A stretch of 64,000 nt of DNA from Janthinobacterium sp. 1_2014MBL_MicDiv (GCF_001865675.1 NZ_CP011319.1:496001-560000), one strand, 5' to 3'; shown: positions 8,102 through 16,995, numbered from the stretch's first letter. Program-made: numbers and translations. The notes: generated by a model not told the origin, from the letters alone.

Positions 8102-9811
8102 CTACAGGAAGCTCTCGCTCTCGACCTGGCGCAACACTTCGTCGAGCGCCTGGCGCGCCTTGCGGATGGTGTTCGGGTCCTGCGTCTCCAGCGCGGCCTG
8201 GAAGTTGGCCGTATGCGCGGCCAGGTACTGGCGCACGTCGCCCAGCGACTGTTCATACAGGCGGTCGGCGCGCGTGACCAGGGTGCGGTTCTCCAGCTGT
8301 TCGCGCGGGTGGATCTTCAGGTCGGCCAGTTCAAGGAAGCGCCGCTCGATCTGTTCCGGCGTCATCACGCCCGCATTGTCGCTGATGACCATCTTGTGCT
8401 TTTCCTGCGTGGCCAGCACCGTCACTTCCGCTTCCAGCACGCCGCTGACGTCATAGGTGAAGCGCACGTCGATGCCGACCTCGCCGGCCTTCTTGGCGGG
8501 AATCGGGAAGCTGATCTTGCCGAGGAAGACGTTGTCGGCCACCAGGCGCGACTCGCCCTGGAAGATCGCCACGTTGATTTCCTTCTGGTTGTCGTGGATG
8601 GTGGTGATGTTTTCCGTGCGGGAGACGGGTACCACGGAGTTGCGTTCGATGATGGGCAGGTAATGGCCGCCCTCATACTGGTTCGCGCCGACCTGGCGCG
8701 AAATGGAAATGCCCAGCGAGTACGGCGCCACGTCGGTCATGACCACTTCATCGAGGGCCGCATCGCGCATTTTCAGGCCCGCCTGCACGGCGGCGCCCAG
8801 CGCCACCGCTTCATCCGGATCCAGGTGGATGGCGGGGAAGCGGCCAAACATGCGCGAGACGAGCTTGCGTACCAGCGGCATGCGCGTGGCGCCGCCGGCC
8901 AGCACCACTTCATTCAATTCGGCGGCGCGGATGGTGGCGTCGCGCAGCGCCCGTTCCACGGGCAGGCGCAAGCGGGCCAGAAGGGGTTCGCACAGCTGCG
9001 CCAGCTTGTCTTCGTTGATCTCCCAGCTATATTCCCTGTCCTGGTAGCGCGTGACCATGCGCACGGAGGGCTGCTCCGACAACAGGCGCTTGACGCGCTC
9101 CGCCTCGTCGCGCAGCAACTGCTGCTGGCGCGGGTCGAGCAGGCGGCTGCCGACGGCGTCGCGCAGGCCGCTGCCCTCCAAAAAGGCGTCGACCAGCACG
9201 CTGACGAAGTCTTCGCCGCCGAGGAAATTGTCGCCGGCCGAGGCGCGCACTTCCATCACGCCTTCAAACAGTTCCAGGATCGACACGTCGAAGGTGCCGC
9301 CGCCCAGGTCGAAGACGAGGAATTTGCTTTCCTGTTCCTTGTCGCGGATGCCGTAGGCCAGCGCGGCGGCCGTCGGTTCATTCAGCAGCCGCTCCACGCG
9401 CAGGCCTGCCAGCTGGCCTGCGATGCGCGTGGCCTTGCGCTGCGCATCGCTGAAATACGCGGGCACGGTGATGATGGCTTCCTCGACCTTGTGGCCGAGG
9501 AATGCCTCGGCATCTTCCTTCAGCGCGCGCAGCACCATCGACGACAGCTCTTCCGGACGGAAGTGCTGCGTGCCGAGGGTGATCTTCTTTTCGCTGCCCA
9601 TGTAGCGCTTGAAGACGGCCGCCGTCAGCTGCGGGTGCGTCTGCAGGCGCTCGCGCGCGGCGCGCCCCACCAGCACGGTACCATCGTCGTCGATGCTGAC
9701 GCACGACGGCGTCAGGTGGTCGCCCAGCGCATTCGGAATGATGGATGCCTTGCCGTCGCGCCAGATGGCGACCAGGCTGTTGGTGGTGCCGAGGTCGATG
9801 CCGATGATCAT
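8102..9811 (-). CDS. hscC: Hsp70-family chaperone HscC
   Basis: A 569-aa Hsp70 (E. coli HscC is 556 aa), shorter than DnaK because the C-terminal lid is reduced. The ATPase domain starts MIIGIDLGTTNSLVAIW and contains FDLGGGTFDVSIL and the LAGGATRMPLVRK signature. The substrate-binding domain begins near SLGISI. HscC is a specialised Hsp70 that in E. coli modulates sigma-70 activity. Its start ATG follows the parE stop TAA with no gap, and its stop is followed directly by the J-like gene. This packing couples the chaperone pair to topoisomerase IV expression. Confidence 0.93.
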   Translation of the reverse strand: MIIGIDLGTTNSLVAIWRDGKASIIPNALGDHLTPSCVSIDDDGTVLVGRAARERLQTHPQLTAAVFKRYMGSEKKITLGTQHFRPEELSSMVLRALKEDAEAFLGHKVEEAIITVPAYFSDAQRKATRIAGQLAGLRVERLLNEPTAAALAYGIRDKEQESKFLVFDLGGGTFDVSILELFEGVMEVRASAGDNFLGGEDFVSVLVDAFLEGSGLRDAVGSRLLDPRQQQLLRDEAERVKRLLSEQPSVRMVTRYQDREYSWEINEDKLAQLCEPLLARLRLPVERALRDATIRAAELNEVVLAGGATRMPLVRKLVSRMFGRFPAIHLDPDEAVALGAAVQAGLKMRDAALDEVVMTDVAPYSLGISISRQVGANQYEGGHYLPIIERNSVVPVSRTENITTIHDNQKEINVAIFQGESRLVADNVFLGKISFPIPAKKAGEVGIDVRFTYDVSGVLEAEVTVLATQEKHKMVISDNAGVMTPEQIERRFLELADLKIHPREQLENRTLVTRADRLYEQSLGDVRQYLAAHTANFQAALETQDPNTIRKARQALDEVLRQVESESFL

Positions 9812-11809
9812 TTAGATATCCGCCTCCGCCTCATTGCCGTGTTCCTCGATCCAGGCGCGGCGGCCTGCCGCCTCGCCTTTGCCCATCAGCATGTTGAAGC
9901 GGGCGGCCGAGGCCATGTGGTCGATTTCGCCCAGGGTCACGGGCAGCAGGCGGCGCGTGTCCGGGTTCATCGTCGTTTCCCACAGCTGCTCGGCGTTCAT
10001 CTCGCCCAGGCCCTTGAAGCGCGAGATCGACCAGGCGCCCTGTTTCACGCCTTCCTTGCGCAGCTTGTCCTCGATGGCGAGCAGTTCGCCATCGTCGAGC
10101 GCGTAGATTTTCTGGATCGGCTTCTTGCCGCGCGCGGGTGCGTCCACGCGGTACAGCGGCGGACGGGCGATGCAGATATGGCCCTTGTTGATCAGGGCGG
10201 GGAAGTGCTTGAAGAACAGGGTCAGCAGCAATACCTGGATGTGCGAGCCGTCCACGTCCGCGTCGGAGAGGATGCAGATCTTGCCGTAGCGCAGACCGGA
10301 CAGGTCCGGGGAATCGCCCACGGTGTGCGGGTCGACGCCGATGGCGACTGCGATGTCGTGGATCTCGTTGTTGGCGAACAGGCGGTCGCGGTCCGTCTCC
10401 CACGAGTTCAGCACCTTGCCGCGCAGGGGCAGGATGGCCTGGAATTCCTTGTCGCGGCCCATCTTGGCCGAACCGCCCGCCGAGTCGCCCTCGACGAGGA
10501 ACAGTTCATTGCGCGTGATGTCCGACGATTCGCAGTCGGTCAGCTTGCCCGGCAATACGGCCACGCCCGAGGATTTTTTCTTTTCCACTTTTTGCAGCGA
10601 GCGCTGGCGCGACTGTGCCTGCTTGATCACCAATTCCGCCAGCTTCTTGCCGTAGTCGACGTGCTGGTTCAGCCACAGTTCCAGCGGCGGCTTGGTGAAG
10701 GTCGAGACGAGGCGCACGGCGTCGCGCGAGTTCAGGCGTTCCTTGATCTGGCCCTGGAATTGCGGGTCCAGCACCTTCGCCGACAGCACGAAGGAAGCGC
10801 GCGCGAATACGTCTTCGGGCAGCAGCTTCACGCCTTTCGGCAGCAGCGAATGCATCTCGACGAAGTTCTTCACGGCGCCGAACAGGCCGTCGCGCAAGCC
10901 CGATTCGTGCGTGCCGCCATTCGAGGTGGGAATCAGGTTGACATACGACTCGCGCACGATGGCACCTTCTTCCGTCCACGCCACGACCCAGGCCGCGCCT
11001 TCGCCTTCGGCAAAGCCTTCCGAGTCCGGGCCCGCGTATTGCGCGCCCTCGAACAGGGGGATCAGCGTTTCGCCATTCGACACCTGCGCCAGCGATTCGG
11101 TCAGGTAGCCGCGCAAGCCTTCCGCGTACAGCCAGGTTTGCGTGTCGCCAGTTTTGGCGTTGGTCAGCGTGACCGTTACGCCCGGCAGCAGCACGGCTTT
11201 CGAGCGCAGCAGGCGTTGCAGCTCGGTTTGCGAGATGTTGGGCGAGTCAAAATACTTTGCATCGGGCCAGGCCGTCACGCGCGTGCCCGACTTCTTGCCG
11301 TCGCGCGGGGCGGGACGCGAATTCAATGGCTCGATCACGTCGCCGTTGGCAAACACCATGTGATGCAGGCCGTTGCCGTCGCTTTCCTTGCGCCAGACGG
11401 TGATTTCCAGGCGCGTCGACAGCGCATTGGTGACGGATACGCCGACGCCGTGCAGGCCGCCCGAAAACGCGTAGGCGCCGCCCGAGCCCTTGTCGAACTT
11501 GCCGCCCGCGTGCAGTCGCGTAAACACGATTTCCACCGTCGGCACGCCTTCTTCCGGATGCAGGCCGACGGGAATGCCGCGGCCATTGTCTTCGACGGTG
11601 ATGCTGCCATCGGTGTTTTGCGTGACGGCGATATGCGTGCAGTGACCGCCCAGCGCCTCGTCGGAGGCATTGTCGATCACTTCCTGAATGATGTGCAGCG
11701 GATTTTCAGTGCGGGTGTACATCCCCGGGCGCTGCTTGACGGGTTCCAGTCCTTTCAGGACACGGATGGATGATTCGCTGTAGTCGGATGCTGGTTTTTT
11801 AGTGGCCAT
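9812..11809 (-). CDS. parE: DNA topoisomerase IV subunit B
   Basis: ParE, 665 aa, the ATPase subunit of topoisomerase IV. It has the GHKL ATP site (VIDNASDEALGG, VEDNGRGIP, GGLHGVGVS), the transducer domain, the TOPRIM metal site (EGDSAGGSAK and DADVDGSHI) and the PLRGKVLN motif. It is the first gene of the cluster parE-hscC-J-like-parC. The leader carries a LexA-type box about 80 bp upstream and an 8-bp palindrome between the box and the start. The E. coli ParE is 630 aa, so the length is normal. Confidence 0.97.
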   Translation of the reverse strand: MATKKPASDYSESSIRVLKGLEPVKQRPGMYTRTENPLHIIQEVIDNASDEALGGHCTHIAVTQNTDGSITVEDNGRGIPVGLHPEEGVPTVEIVFTRLHAGGKFDKGSGGAYAFSGGLHGVGVSVTNALSTRLEITVWRKESDGNGLHHMVFANGDVIEPLNSRPAPRDGKKSGTRVTAWPDAKYFDSPNISQTELQRLLRSKAVLLPGVTVTLTNAKTGDTQTWLYAEGLRGYLTESLAQVSNGETLIPLFEGAQYAGPDSEGFAEGEGAAWVVAWTEEGAIVRESYVNLIPTSNGGTHESGLRDGLFGAVKNFVEMHSLLPKGVKLLPEDVFARASFVLSAKVLDPQFQGQIKERLNSRDAVRLVSTFTKPPLELWLNQHVDYGKKLAELVIKQAQSRQRSLQKVEKKKSSGVAVLPGKLTDCESSDITRNELFLVEGDSAGGSAKMGRDKEFQAILPLRGKVLNSWETDRDRLFANNEIHDIAVAIGVDPHTVGDSPDLSGLRYGKICILSDADVDGSHIQVLLLTLFFKHFPALINKGHICIARPPLYRVDAPARGKKPIQKIYALDDGELLAIEDKLRKEGVKQGAWSISRFKGLGEMNAEQLWETTMNPDTRRLLPVTLGEIDHMASAARFNMLMGKGEAAGRRAWIEEHGNEAEADI

Positions 11810-11856
11810 ACGTGTTCAAGCTAAGTAAAGACAGTGGTTGGAACGCCAGGCCGGGG

Positions 11857-11873
11857 CACTGCGCGGCGCAGTG
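11857..11873. promoter_or_regulatory. Perfect palindrome in the parE leader
   Basis: CACTGCGC-G-GCGCAGTG, 8-bp arms with a one-base centre, about 50 bp upstream of the parE start. With so short a loop a DNA-binding site is more likely than an RNA hairpin. The protein that binds it is unknown. Confidence 0.4.
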
Positions 11874-11889
11874 ACAGCGGCGGCGATAA

Positions 11890-11905
11890 CTGTATGAATA
11901 TACAG
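11890..11905. promoter_or_regulatory. LexA-type SOS box upstream of parE
   Basis: CTGT-ATGAATAT-ACAG matches the CTGT-N8-ACAG consensus of LexA operators and is flanked by AA and TA as in strong boxes. It is 81-96 bp upstream of the parE start, and the minus strand shows TATATT inside the box as a possible -10 element. The other nearby gene (the first kdp reading frame) is about 280 bp away, so parE is the more likely target. Function is inferred. Confidence 0.65.
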
Positions 11906-12183
11906 TATATCCCATCCAGCGTCACTGGGGGAGGGCAGTGCGGCAGGCTAGGCGTCCTTGTGCGGACGCTCGCGCATTCTATCTTGATCGGCGAGCAATA
12001 GCGCTACTCCAAGGCAACAAGAGTGCGCCACAGCCGTGGTTTTGCGCCAATTGTGGCGGATTTTATGCGGTAAAGCCCCCGTTTTTACATCTTGTTTACA
12101 GCTGCCCGCCCAGTCTTTACGAATTTTTTAGACCCATTTGGCTAATCTGCTCACTATCAAAACAAACCTGAATGAGGGTGGGA
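11906..12183 (+). promoter_or_regulatory. kdp upstream region (no gene)
   Basis: There is no convincing gene here. A 6-bp hairpin (GCGTCC 11952-11957 with GGACGC 11964-11969) sits in the first part. From 12081 to 12130 the DNA becomes T-rich with TTTTTACAT (12082-12090), GTTTACA and TTTTTTAGA, similar in character to the T-rich KdpE operator of E. coli. This is a plausible KdpE target and promoter region for the operon, but it is only a composition argument. Confidence 0.35.
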
Positions 12184-12276
12184 ATGGATATCGTGTATCT
12201 CGGCTTGATTGCCGTGTTTTTCGTCGTGGTGGCCGGCTTTGCCGTCGCCTGCGACAAATTAGGGAGCGTGAAATGA
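12184..12276 (+). CDS. 30-residue single-span membrane peptide at the head of the kdp operon
   Basis: An unlisted-size reading frame of 30 codons. It starts MDIVYLGLIAVFFVVVAGFA and ends ACDKLGSVK, one hydrophobic helix with a short charged C-terminus. A purine-rich GAGGGTGGGA precedes the ATG. Its TGA overlaps the kdpF ATG (ATGA), so it is translated with the operon. It is similar in size and layout to KdpF but is a distinct peptide placed before it. It may be an additional small stabilising subunit of the Kdp pump; this is inferred from position only. Confidence 0.65.
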   Translation: MDIVYLGLIAVFFVVVAGFAVACDKLGSVK

Positions 12277-12362
12277 ACGCGTTCTATGTGCTGGGCGCCT
12301 TCGTGTCGGCCGGCTTGCTCGTGTACCTGCTGGTGGCGCTGCTGAAGGCGGAGGAACTGTGA
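12273..12362 (+). CDS. kdpF: Potassium-transporting ATPase small subunit KdpF
   Basis: A 29-aa single-span peptide (MNAFYVLGAFVSAGLLVYLL then VALLKAEEL). It has the same length as E. coli KdpF, which stabilises the KdpABC complex in the inner membrane. It overlaps the upstream 30-aa frame by ATGA, and its stop overlaps the kdpA ATG by one base. Identification rests on length, hydrophobic profile and position directly before kdpA. Confidence 0.85.
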   Translation: MNAFYVLGAFVSAGLLVYLLVALLKAEEL

Positions 12363-14167
12363 TGACGACCCAATCAACACTATTACTGCTCGCTTTCCTC
12401 GTCGTGCTGCTGGCGGCCGCCTATCCGCTGGGATCGTACATGGCCAGGGTGGCCGGCGACGCGCCGCTGCGCGGCCTGGGCTGGCTGCAAAAGCTGGAAA
12501 ACCTGCTGTACCGCTGGTCCGGCCTGCCCGCCGACAAGGCCATGGGCTGGAAAAGCTATGCCATCGCCCTGATCGTCTTCAATACCGTGGGCGCCGTGTT
12601 TGTGTATGGCCTGCAGCGCCTGCAGGGCTTTTTACCGCTGAACCCCCAGGGACTGGGCGCCGTCAGCCCGGATTCCTCGTTCAATACCACCGTCAGCTTT
12701 GTCGCCAATACCAACTGGCAGGGCTACGGCGGCGAACAGACCATGAGCTACCTGACCCAGATGCTGGGCCTGGCCTGCCAGAACTTTTTCTCGGCCGCCA
12801 CGGGCATCGCCGTGATCTTTGCGCTGGTGCGCGGCTTCGCCTCGCGCTCGGGCAAGTCGATCGGCAATTTCTGGGTCGACCTGGTGCGCTCGACCCTGTA
12901 CATCCTGCTGCCGCTCTCCTTGGCCCTGTCCGTCGTCTTCATGGGCGAAGGCATGATCCAGAATTTTTCCCCGTACAAGGAAGTGACCCTGCTCGACCAG
13001 GTGGCGTATGAGACGCCGAAAATGGCGGCCGACGGCCAGCCCGTGCTGGATGCGGCCGGCAAGCCCGTGATGGAAGCGCAAGTGGCAAAAACGCAAACGA
13101 TCGCCATGGGCCCCGTCGCGTCGCAGGAGTCGATCAAGCTGCTGGGCACGAATGGCGGCGGCTTCTTCAATGCCAATTCCTCGCATCCGTATGAAAACCC
13201 CACCGTGCTGTCGAACTTCCTGCAGATGCTGGCCATCTTCCTGATTCCCGCCGGCCTGTGCTTCACCTTCGGCCGCATGGTGGGCGACATGCGCCAGGGC
13301 TGGGCCGTGCTGGCCGCCATGACCGTTATCTTCGTCGTCATGACGGCCGGCGTGATGAGCGCCGAGCAGCAAGCCAATCCCGCCCTGCAGGCGCTGGGCG
13401 TGGACCAGCAGGCCAGCAGCCTGCAATCGGGCGGCAATATGGAAGGCAAGGAAACGCGCTTCGGCATCAGCTCCTCGACCCTGTTCGCGGCGGTGACGAC
13501 GGCGGCATCGTGCGGCGCCGTCAACTCCATGCACGACTCCTACATGCCCCTGGGCGGCATGGTGCCGCTGCTGCTGATGCAGTTCGGCGAAGTGGTGTTC
13601 GGCGGCGTGGGCACGGGCCTGTACGGCATGCTGATGTTCGCCATCCTGGCCGTCTTCATCGCCGGCCTGATGATAGGCCGCACGCCGGAATACCTGGGCA
13701 AGAAAATCCAGGCGTATGAAATGAAGATGGTGTCGCTGGCCATCCTGGTGACGCCGGCCCTGGTGCTGACGGGAACGGCGATCGCCGTGATGGTGGAGCC
13801 GGGCACGGTGGGCGTGGCCAATCCGGGCGCGCATGGATTTTCCGAAATCCTGTACGCCTTCACCTCGGCCGCCAACAACAACGGCAGCGCGTTTGCCGGC
13901 CTGTCCGCCAACACGCCGTTCTATAACGTGATGCTGGCGATCGCCATGTGGTTCGGCCGCTTCGCCGTGATCGTGCCCGTGCTGGCGGTGGCCGGTTCAC
14001 TGGCCGGCAAGCAGCGCCTGTCGGCCAATGCCGGCACCATGCCCACGCACGGCCCCATGTTCATCGGCCTGCTGATCGGCGTCATCGTGCTGGTCGGCGT
14101 GCTCAATTATGTTCCCGCGCTGGCCCTGGGCCCCGTCGTCGAACACCTGCAACTATTCATCAAATAA
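12362..14167 (+). CDS. kdpA: Potassium-transporting ATPase subunit A
   Basis: KdpA, 601 aa, is the channel-like subunit that binds and passes K+ in the high-affinity KdpFABC pump. About ten membrane segments and four degenerate selectivity-filter loops are visible, including GTNGGGFFNANSSHP and TSAANNNGSAFAG. I use the ATG at 12362, which overlaps the kdpF stop by one base; a GTG just before it is also possible. It is followed by kdpB after 9 bp. Confidence 0.96.
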   Translation: MTTQSTLLLLAFLVVLLAAAYPLGSYMARVAGDAPLRGLGWLQKLENLLYRWSGLPADKAMGWKSYAIALIVFNTVGAVFVYGLQRLQGFLPLNPQGLGAVSPDSSFNTTVSFVANTNWQGYGGEQTMSYLTQMLGLACQNFFSAATGIAVIFALVRGFASRSGKSIGNFWVDLVRSTLYILLPLSLALSVVFMGEGMIQNFSPYKEVTLLDQVAYETPKMAADGQPVLDAAGKPVMEAQVAKTQTIAMGPVASQESIKLLGTNGGGFFNANSSHPYENPTVLSNFLQMLAIFLIPAGLCFTFGRMVGDMRQGWAVLAAMTVIFVVMTAGVMSAEQQANPALQALGVDQQASSLQSGGNMEGKETRFGISSSTLFAAVTTAASCGAVNSMHDSYMPLGGMVPLLLMQFGEVVFGGVGTGLYGMLMFAILAVFIAGLMIGRTPEYLGKKIQAYEMKMVSLAILVTPALVLTGTAIAVMVEPGTVGVANPGAHGFSEILYAFTSAANNNGSAFAGLSANTPFYNVMLAIAMWFGRFAVIVPVLAVAGSLAGKQRLSANAGTMPTHGPMFIGLLIGVIVLVGVLNYVPALALGPVVEHLQLFIK

Positions 14168-14176
14168 GAGGCTACC

Positions 14177-16267
14177 ATGTCACGCACAAGCCTGACTTTG
14201 TTCGATTCCGCACTGATCGGCCCCGCCGTCGTCGATGCGTTCAAAAAACTCGACCCCCGCACGCAGTGGCGCAGCCCCGTGATGTTCGTCGTCTATGTCG
14301 GCAGCATCATCACGACCCTGCTGGCCATCCAGGCCCTGAATGGCCAGGGTGAAGCGCCGTTCGGCTTCATCGTCGCCGTCGCCGTGTGGCTGTGGTTTAC
14401 CGTGCTGTTCGCAAACTTCGCCGAAGCGCTGGCCGAAGGCCGCAGCAAGGCCCAGGCGGCCTCGCTGCGCGCCCTGAAGCAGACGGTGATGGCGAAAAAG
14501 ATGCAGACGCCAAAATATGGCACCTCCTGGCTGCCGACGCCCGCCACCGACCTGCGCAAGGGCATGACGGTGCTGGTCGAGGCGGGCGACGTGATTCCCG
14601 CCGACGGCGAAGTGACGGCCGGCGTGGCCTCCGTCGACGAGAGCGCCATCACGGGCGAATCGGCGCCCGTCATCCGCGAATCGGGCGGCGATTTTTCCGC
14701 CGTCACGGGCGGTACCCGCGTGCTGTCGGACTGGCTGCTGGTGCGCGTTTCCGTCAATCCCGGCGAAGCGTTCATCGACCGCATGATCGCCATGGTGGAA
14801 GGCGCCAAGCGCCAGAAGACGCCGAACGAGATCGCCCTGACGATCCTGCTCGTCGCCCTGTCCATCGTCTTCCTGATCGTCACCGTGACCCTGCTGCCGT
14901 ATTCGCTGTTTTCCGTGGCGGCAGCCGGCAGCCAAGGCGTGACAAGTTCGCCCGTCACCATCACCGTGCTGATCGCGCTGCTGGTGTGTTTGATCCCGAC
15001 CACCATCGGCGGCCTGCTGTCGGCCATCGGCGTGGCCGGCATGAGCCGCATGATGCAGGCCAATGTGATCGCCACCTCGGGCCGCGCCGTGGAAGCGGCT
15101 GGCGACGTCGACGTGCTGCTGCTCGATAAAACCGGCACCATCACCCTGGGCAACCGCCAGGCGTCGAACTTCGTGCCGGCGCCCGGCGTGACGGAGCAGC
15201 AGCTGGCCGACGCGGCGCAGCTGGCCTCCTTGGCCGATGAAACGCCGGAAGGGCGCAGCATCGTCGTGCTGGCCAAGCAGAAGTTCAATATCCGCGAACG
15301 CGAGATGGCCAGCCTGCACGCCACCTTCGTGCCGTTCACGGCGCAGACGCGCATGAGCGGTGTGGATATCGCGGGCGAGCAGCAGGTGCGCCAGCTGCGC
15401 AAGGGCGCGGCCGACTCCATGAAAAAATATGTGGAAGCGCTGGGCCAGCCGTATCCGGAAGAGGTGGCGCGCGCCGTCGACGATATCGCCCGCCGCGGCA
15501 GCACGCCGCTGGTGGTGGTCGACGATGGCCGCGTCATGGGCGCCGTGGAGCTGAAGGATATCGTCAAGGGCGGCATCAAGGAACGCTTCGCGGAACTGCG
15601 CCGCATGGGCATCAAGACCGTCATGATCACGGGCGACAACAAGCTGACAGCGGCCGCGATTGCCGCCGAGGCAGGCGTGGACGACTTCCTGGCGGAAGCG
15701 ACGCCGGAAGACAAGCTGAAACTCATCCGCAGCTACCAGGCCGAAGGCCGCCTGGTGGCGATGACGGGCGACGGCACCAACGACGCGCCCGCGCTGGCCC
15801 AGGCCGACGTGGCCGTGGCCATGAATTCCGGCACGCAGGCGGCAAAGGAAGCGGGCAACATGGTCGACCTCGACTCGAACCCCACCAAGCTGCTGGAGAT
15901 CGTCGAAATCGGCAAGCAGATGCTGATGACGCGCGGTTCGCTGACGACGTTCTCGATCTCGAACGACATCGCCAAGTATTTCGCCATCATCCCGGCCGCC
16001 TTCGTGGGCACGTATCCGCAGCTGAAGGCGCTCGACATCATGCACCTGGCCAGCCCCGCCTCGGCCATCATGTCGGCCGTGATCTTCAATGCGCTGATCA
16101 TCGTCGTGCTGATCCCGCTGGCGCTGAAAGGCGTGCAATACCGCGCCATCGGCGCGGCCAGCCTGTTGCGCCGCAACCTGCTGATCTACGGCCTGGGCGG
16201 CATCATCCTGCCCTTCATCGGGATCAAGCTGATCGACATGCTGCTGTCCGCACTCAACCTCGTCTAA
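14177..16267 (+). CDS. kdpB: Potassium-transporting ATPase subunit B
   Basis: KdpB, 696 aa, is the P-type ATPase subunit. The phosphorylation site DKTGTITLGNR, the actuator loop TGES(A)PV, the hinge TGDGTNDAPALAQADVAVAMNSG and about seven membrane helices are all present. ATP hydrolysis here drives K+ movement through KdpA. The start ATG has GAGGCTACC before it, and kdpC follows after 10 bp. Confidence 0.97.
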   Translation: MSRTSLTLFDSALIGPAVVDAFKKLDPRTQWRSPVMFVVYVGSIITTLLAIQALNGQGEAPFGFIVAVAVWLWFTVLFANFAEALAEGRSKAQAASLRALKQTVMAKKMQTPKYGTSWLPTPATDLRKGMTVLVEAGDVIPADGEVTAGVASVDESAITGESAPVIRESGGDFSAVTGGTRVLSDWLLVRVSVNPGEAFIDRMIAMVEGAKRQKTPNEIALTILLVALSIVFLIVTVTLLPYSLFSVAAAGSQGVTSSPVTITVLIALLVCLIPTTIGGLLSAIGVAGMSRMMQANVIATSGRAVEAAGDVDVLLLDKTGTITLGNRQASNFVPAPGVTEQQLADAAQLASLADETPEGRSIVVLAKQKFNIREREMASLHATFVPFTAQTRMSGVDIAGEQQVRQLRKGAADSMKKYVEALGQPYPEEVARAVDDIARRGSTPLVVVDDGRVMGAVELKDIVKGGIKERFAELRRMGIKTVMITGDNKLTAAAIAAEAGVDDFLAEATPEDKLKLIRSYQAEGRLVAMTGDGTNDAPALAQADVAVAMNSGTQAAKEAGNMVDLDSNPTKLLEIVEIGKQMLMTRGSLTTFSISNDIAKYFAIIPAAFVGTYPQLKALDIMHLASPASAIMSAVIFNALIIVVLIPLALKGVQYRAIGAASLLRRNLLIYGLGGIILPFIGIKLIDMLLSALNLV

Positions 16268-16277
16268 AGGAGCCATC

Positions 16278-16853
16278 ATGAGCACTATCGTACGTCCCGC
16301 CCTGGTCCTGTTTGCCGCGCTGACCGTGATCTGCGGCGTCGTCTATCCATTTGCCACGGCCGGCATCGGGCAACTGGCTTTCAATGAGGAAGCCAATGGC
16401 AGCATCGTCGAGCGGGCTGGCAAACCGGTCGGCTCCAGCCTGATCGGCCAGTCGTTCACCTCGCCCAAGTACTTCTGGGGCCGTCCATCGGCCACCGCGC
16501 CGATGGCGAATAACGGCGCCGGTTCGGGCGGCTCGAACCAGGGACCGAGCAATCCTGCCCTGGTCGACGCCGTCAAGGCGCGCATCGCCGCCCTGCAGGC
16601 AGCCGATCCCGGCAATACGCGCGCCGTTCCCGTCGACCTGGTGACGGCGTCGAGCAGCGGCCTGGACCCTGAAATCAGCCTGGCGGGCGCCCTGTACCAG
16701 GCGCCGCGCGTGGCCCGCGTGCGTGGCGTGCCGCTGGCGCAGGTGGAAAATGCCATCGCCAAGGTGCAGAAAACCGCGTATATCGGCTTTTTTGGCGAAC
16801 CGCGGGTGAATGTGCTGGAACTGAATCTGGCATTGGATGCCATGGCAAAGTAA
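16278..16853 (+). CDS. kdpC: Potassium-transporting ATPase subunit C
   Basis: KdpC, 191 aa, has one N-terminal membrane helix (residues about 7-30) and a soluble part with typical KdpC segments (GSxLIGQSFTSPKYFWGRPS, GSNQGPSNPAL, DLVTASSSGLDPEIS). It bridges KdpA and KdpB. An AAGGAG ribosome site precedes the ATG. The kdp structural genes end here; a repeat pair separates them from kdpD. Confidence 0.96.
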   Translation: MSTIVRPALVLFAALTVICGVVYPFATAGIGQLAFNEEANGSIVERAGKPVGSSLIGQSFTSPKYFWGRPSATAPMANNGAGSGGSNQGPSNPALVDAVKARIAALQAADPGNTRAVPVDLVTASSSGLDPEISLAGALYQAPRVARVRGVPLAQVENAIAKVQKTAYIGFFGEPRVNVLELNLALDAMAK

Positions 16854-16867
16854 GCTGACAATGGTGC

Positions 16868-16967
16868 GTAGGTCGGCGTAGGTCGGCTTGGCGCAGCGTA
16901 AGCCGACATTACCCACGGCGCAGCCAACAATGCCGTCGGATTACGCGCTAGCGCTAATCCGACCTAC
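16868..16967. repeat. Paired GTAG-type REP element between kdpC and kdpD
   Basis: The 100-bp element begins GTAGGTCGG (given twice in tandem) and ends CCGACCTAC. It holds two hairpins: GTCGGCTT/AAGCCGAC (16882-16907) and GTCGGATTA/TAATCCGAC (16935-16963). A GTAG head and palindromic body are the mark of repetitive extragenic palindromes, here as a head-to-head pair. It may attenuate read-through into kdpD or stabilise the kdpABC transcript end. Confidence 0.7.
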
Positions 16968-16995
16968 AGATGCTCCAAGAAGACTAAAATACAAT

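Noticed and set aside
7922..11773. A 1283-codon open frame on the plus strand across hscC and parE
   Set aside because: It is antisense to two certain genes and is His/Arg/Ala/Val rich with no domains, which is typical of codon-bias artefacts in GC-rich DNA.
11938..12171. A 77-codon plus-strand frame before kdp
   Set aside because: No ribosome site or domain; it runs over the hairpin and T-rich promoter region and is probably chance.
14180..16285. A 701-codon minus-strand frame opposite kdpB
   Set aside because: Composition is His/Asp/Gly-rich nonsense relative to known proteins; kdpB on the other strand is certain.
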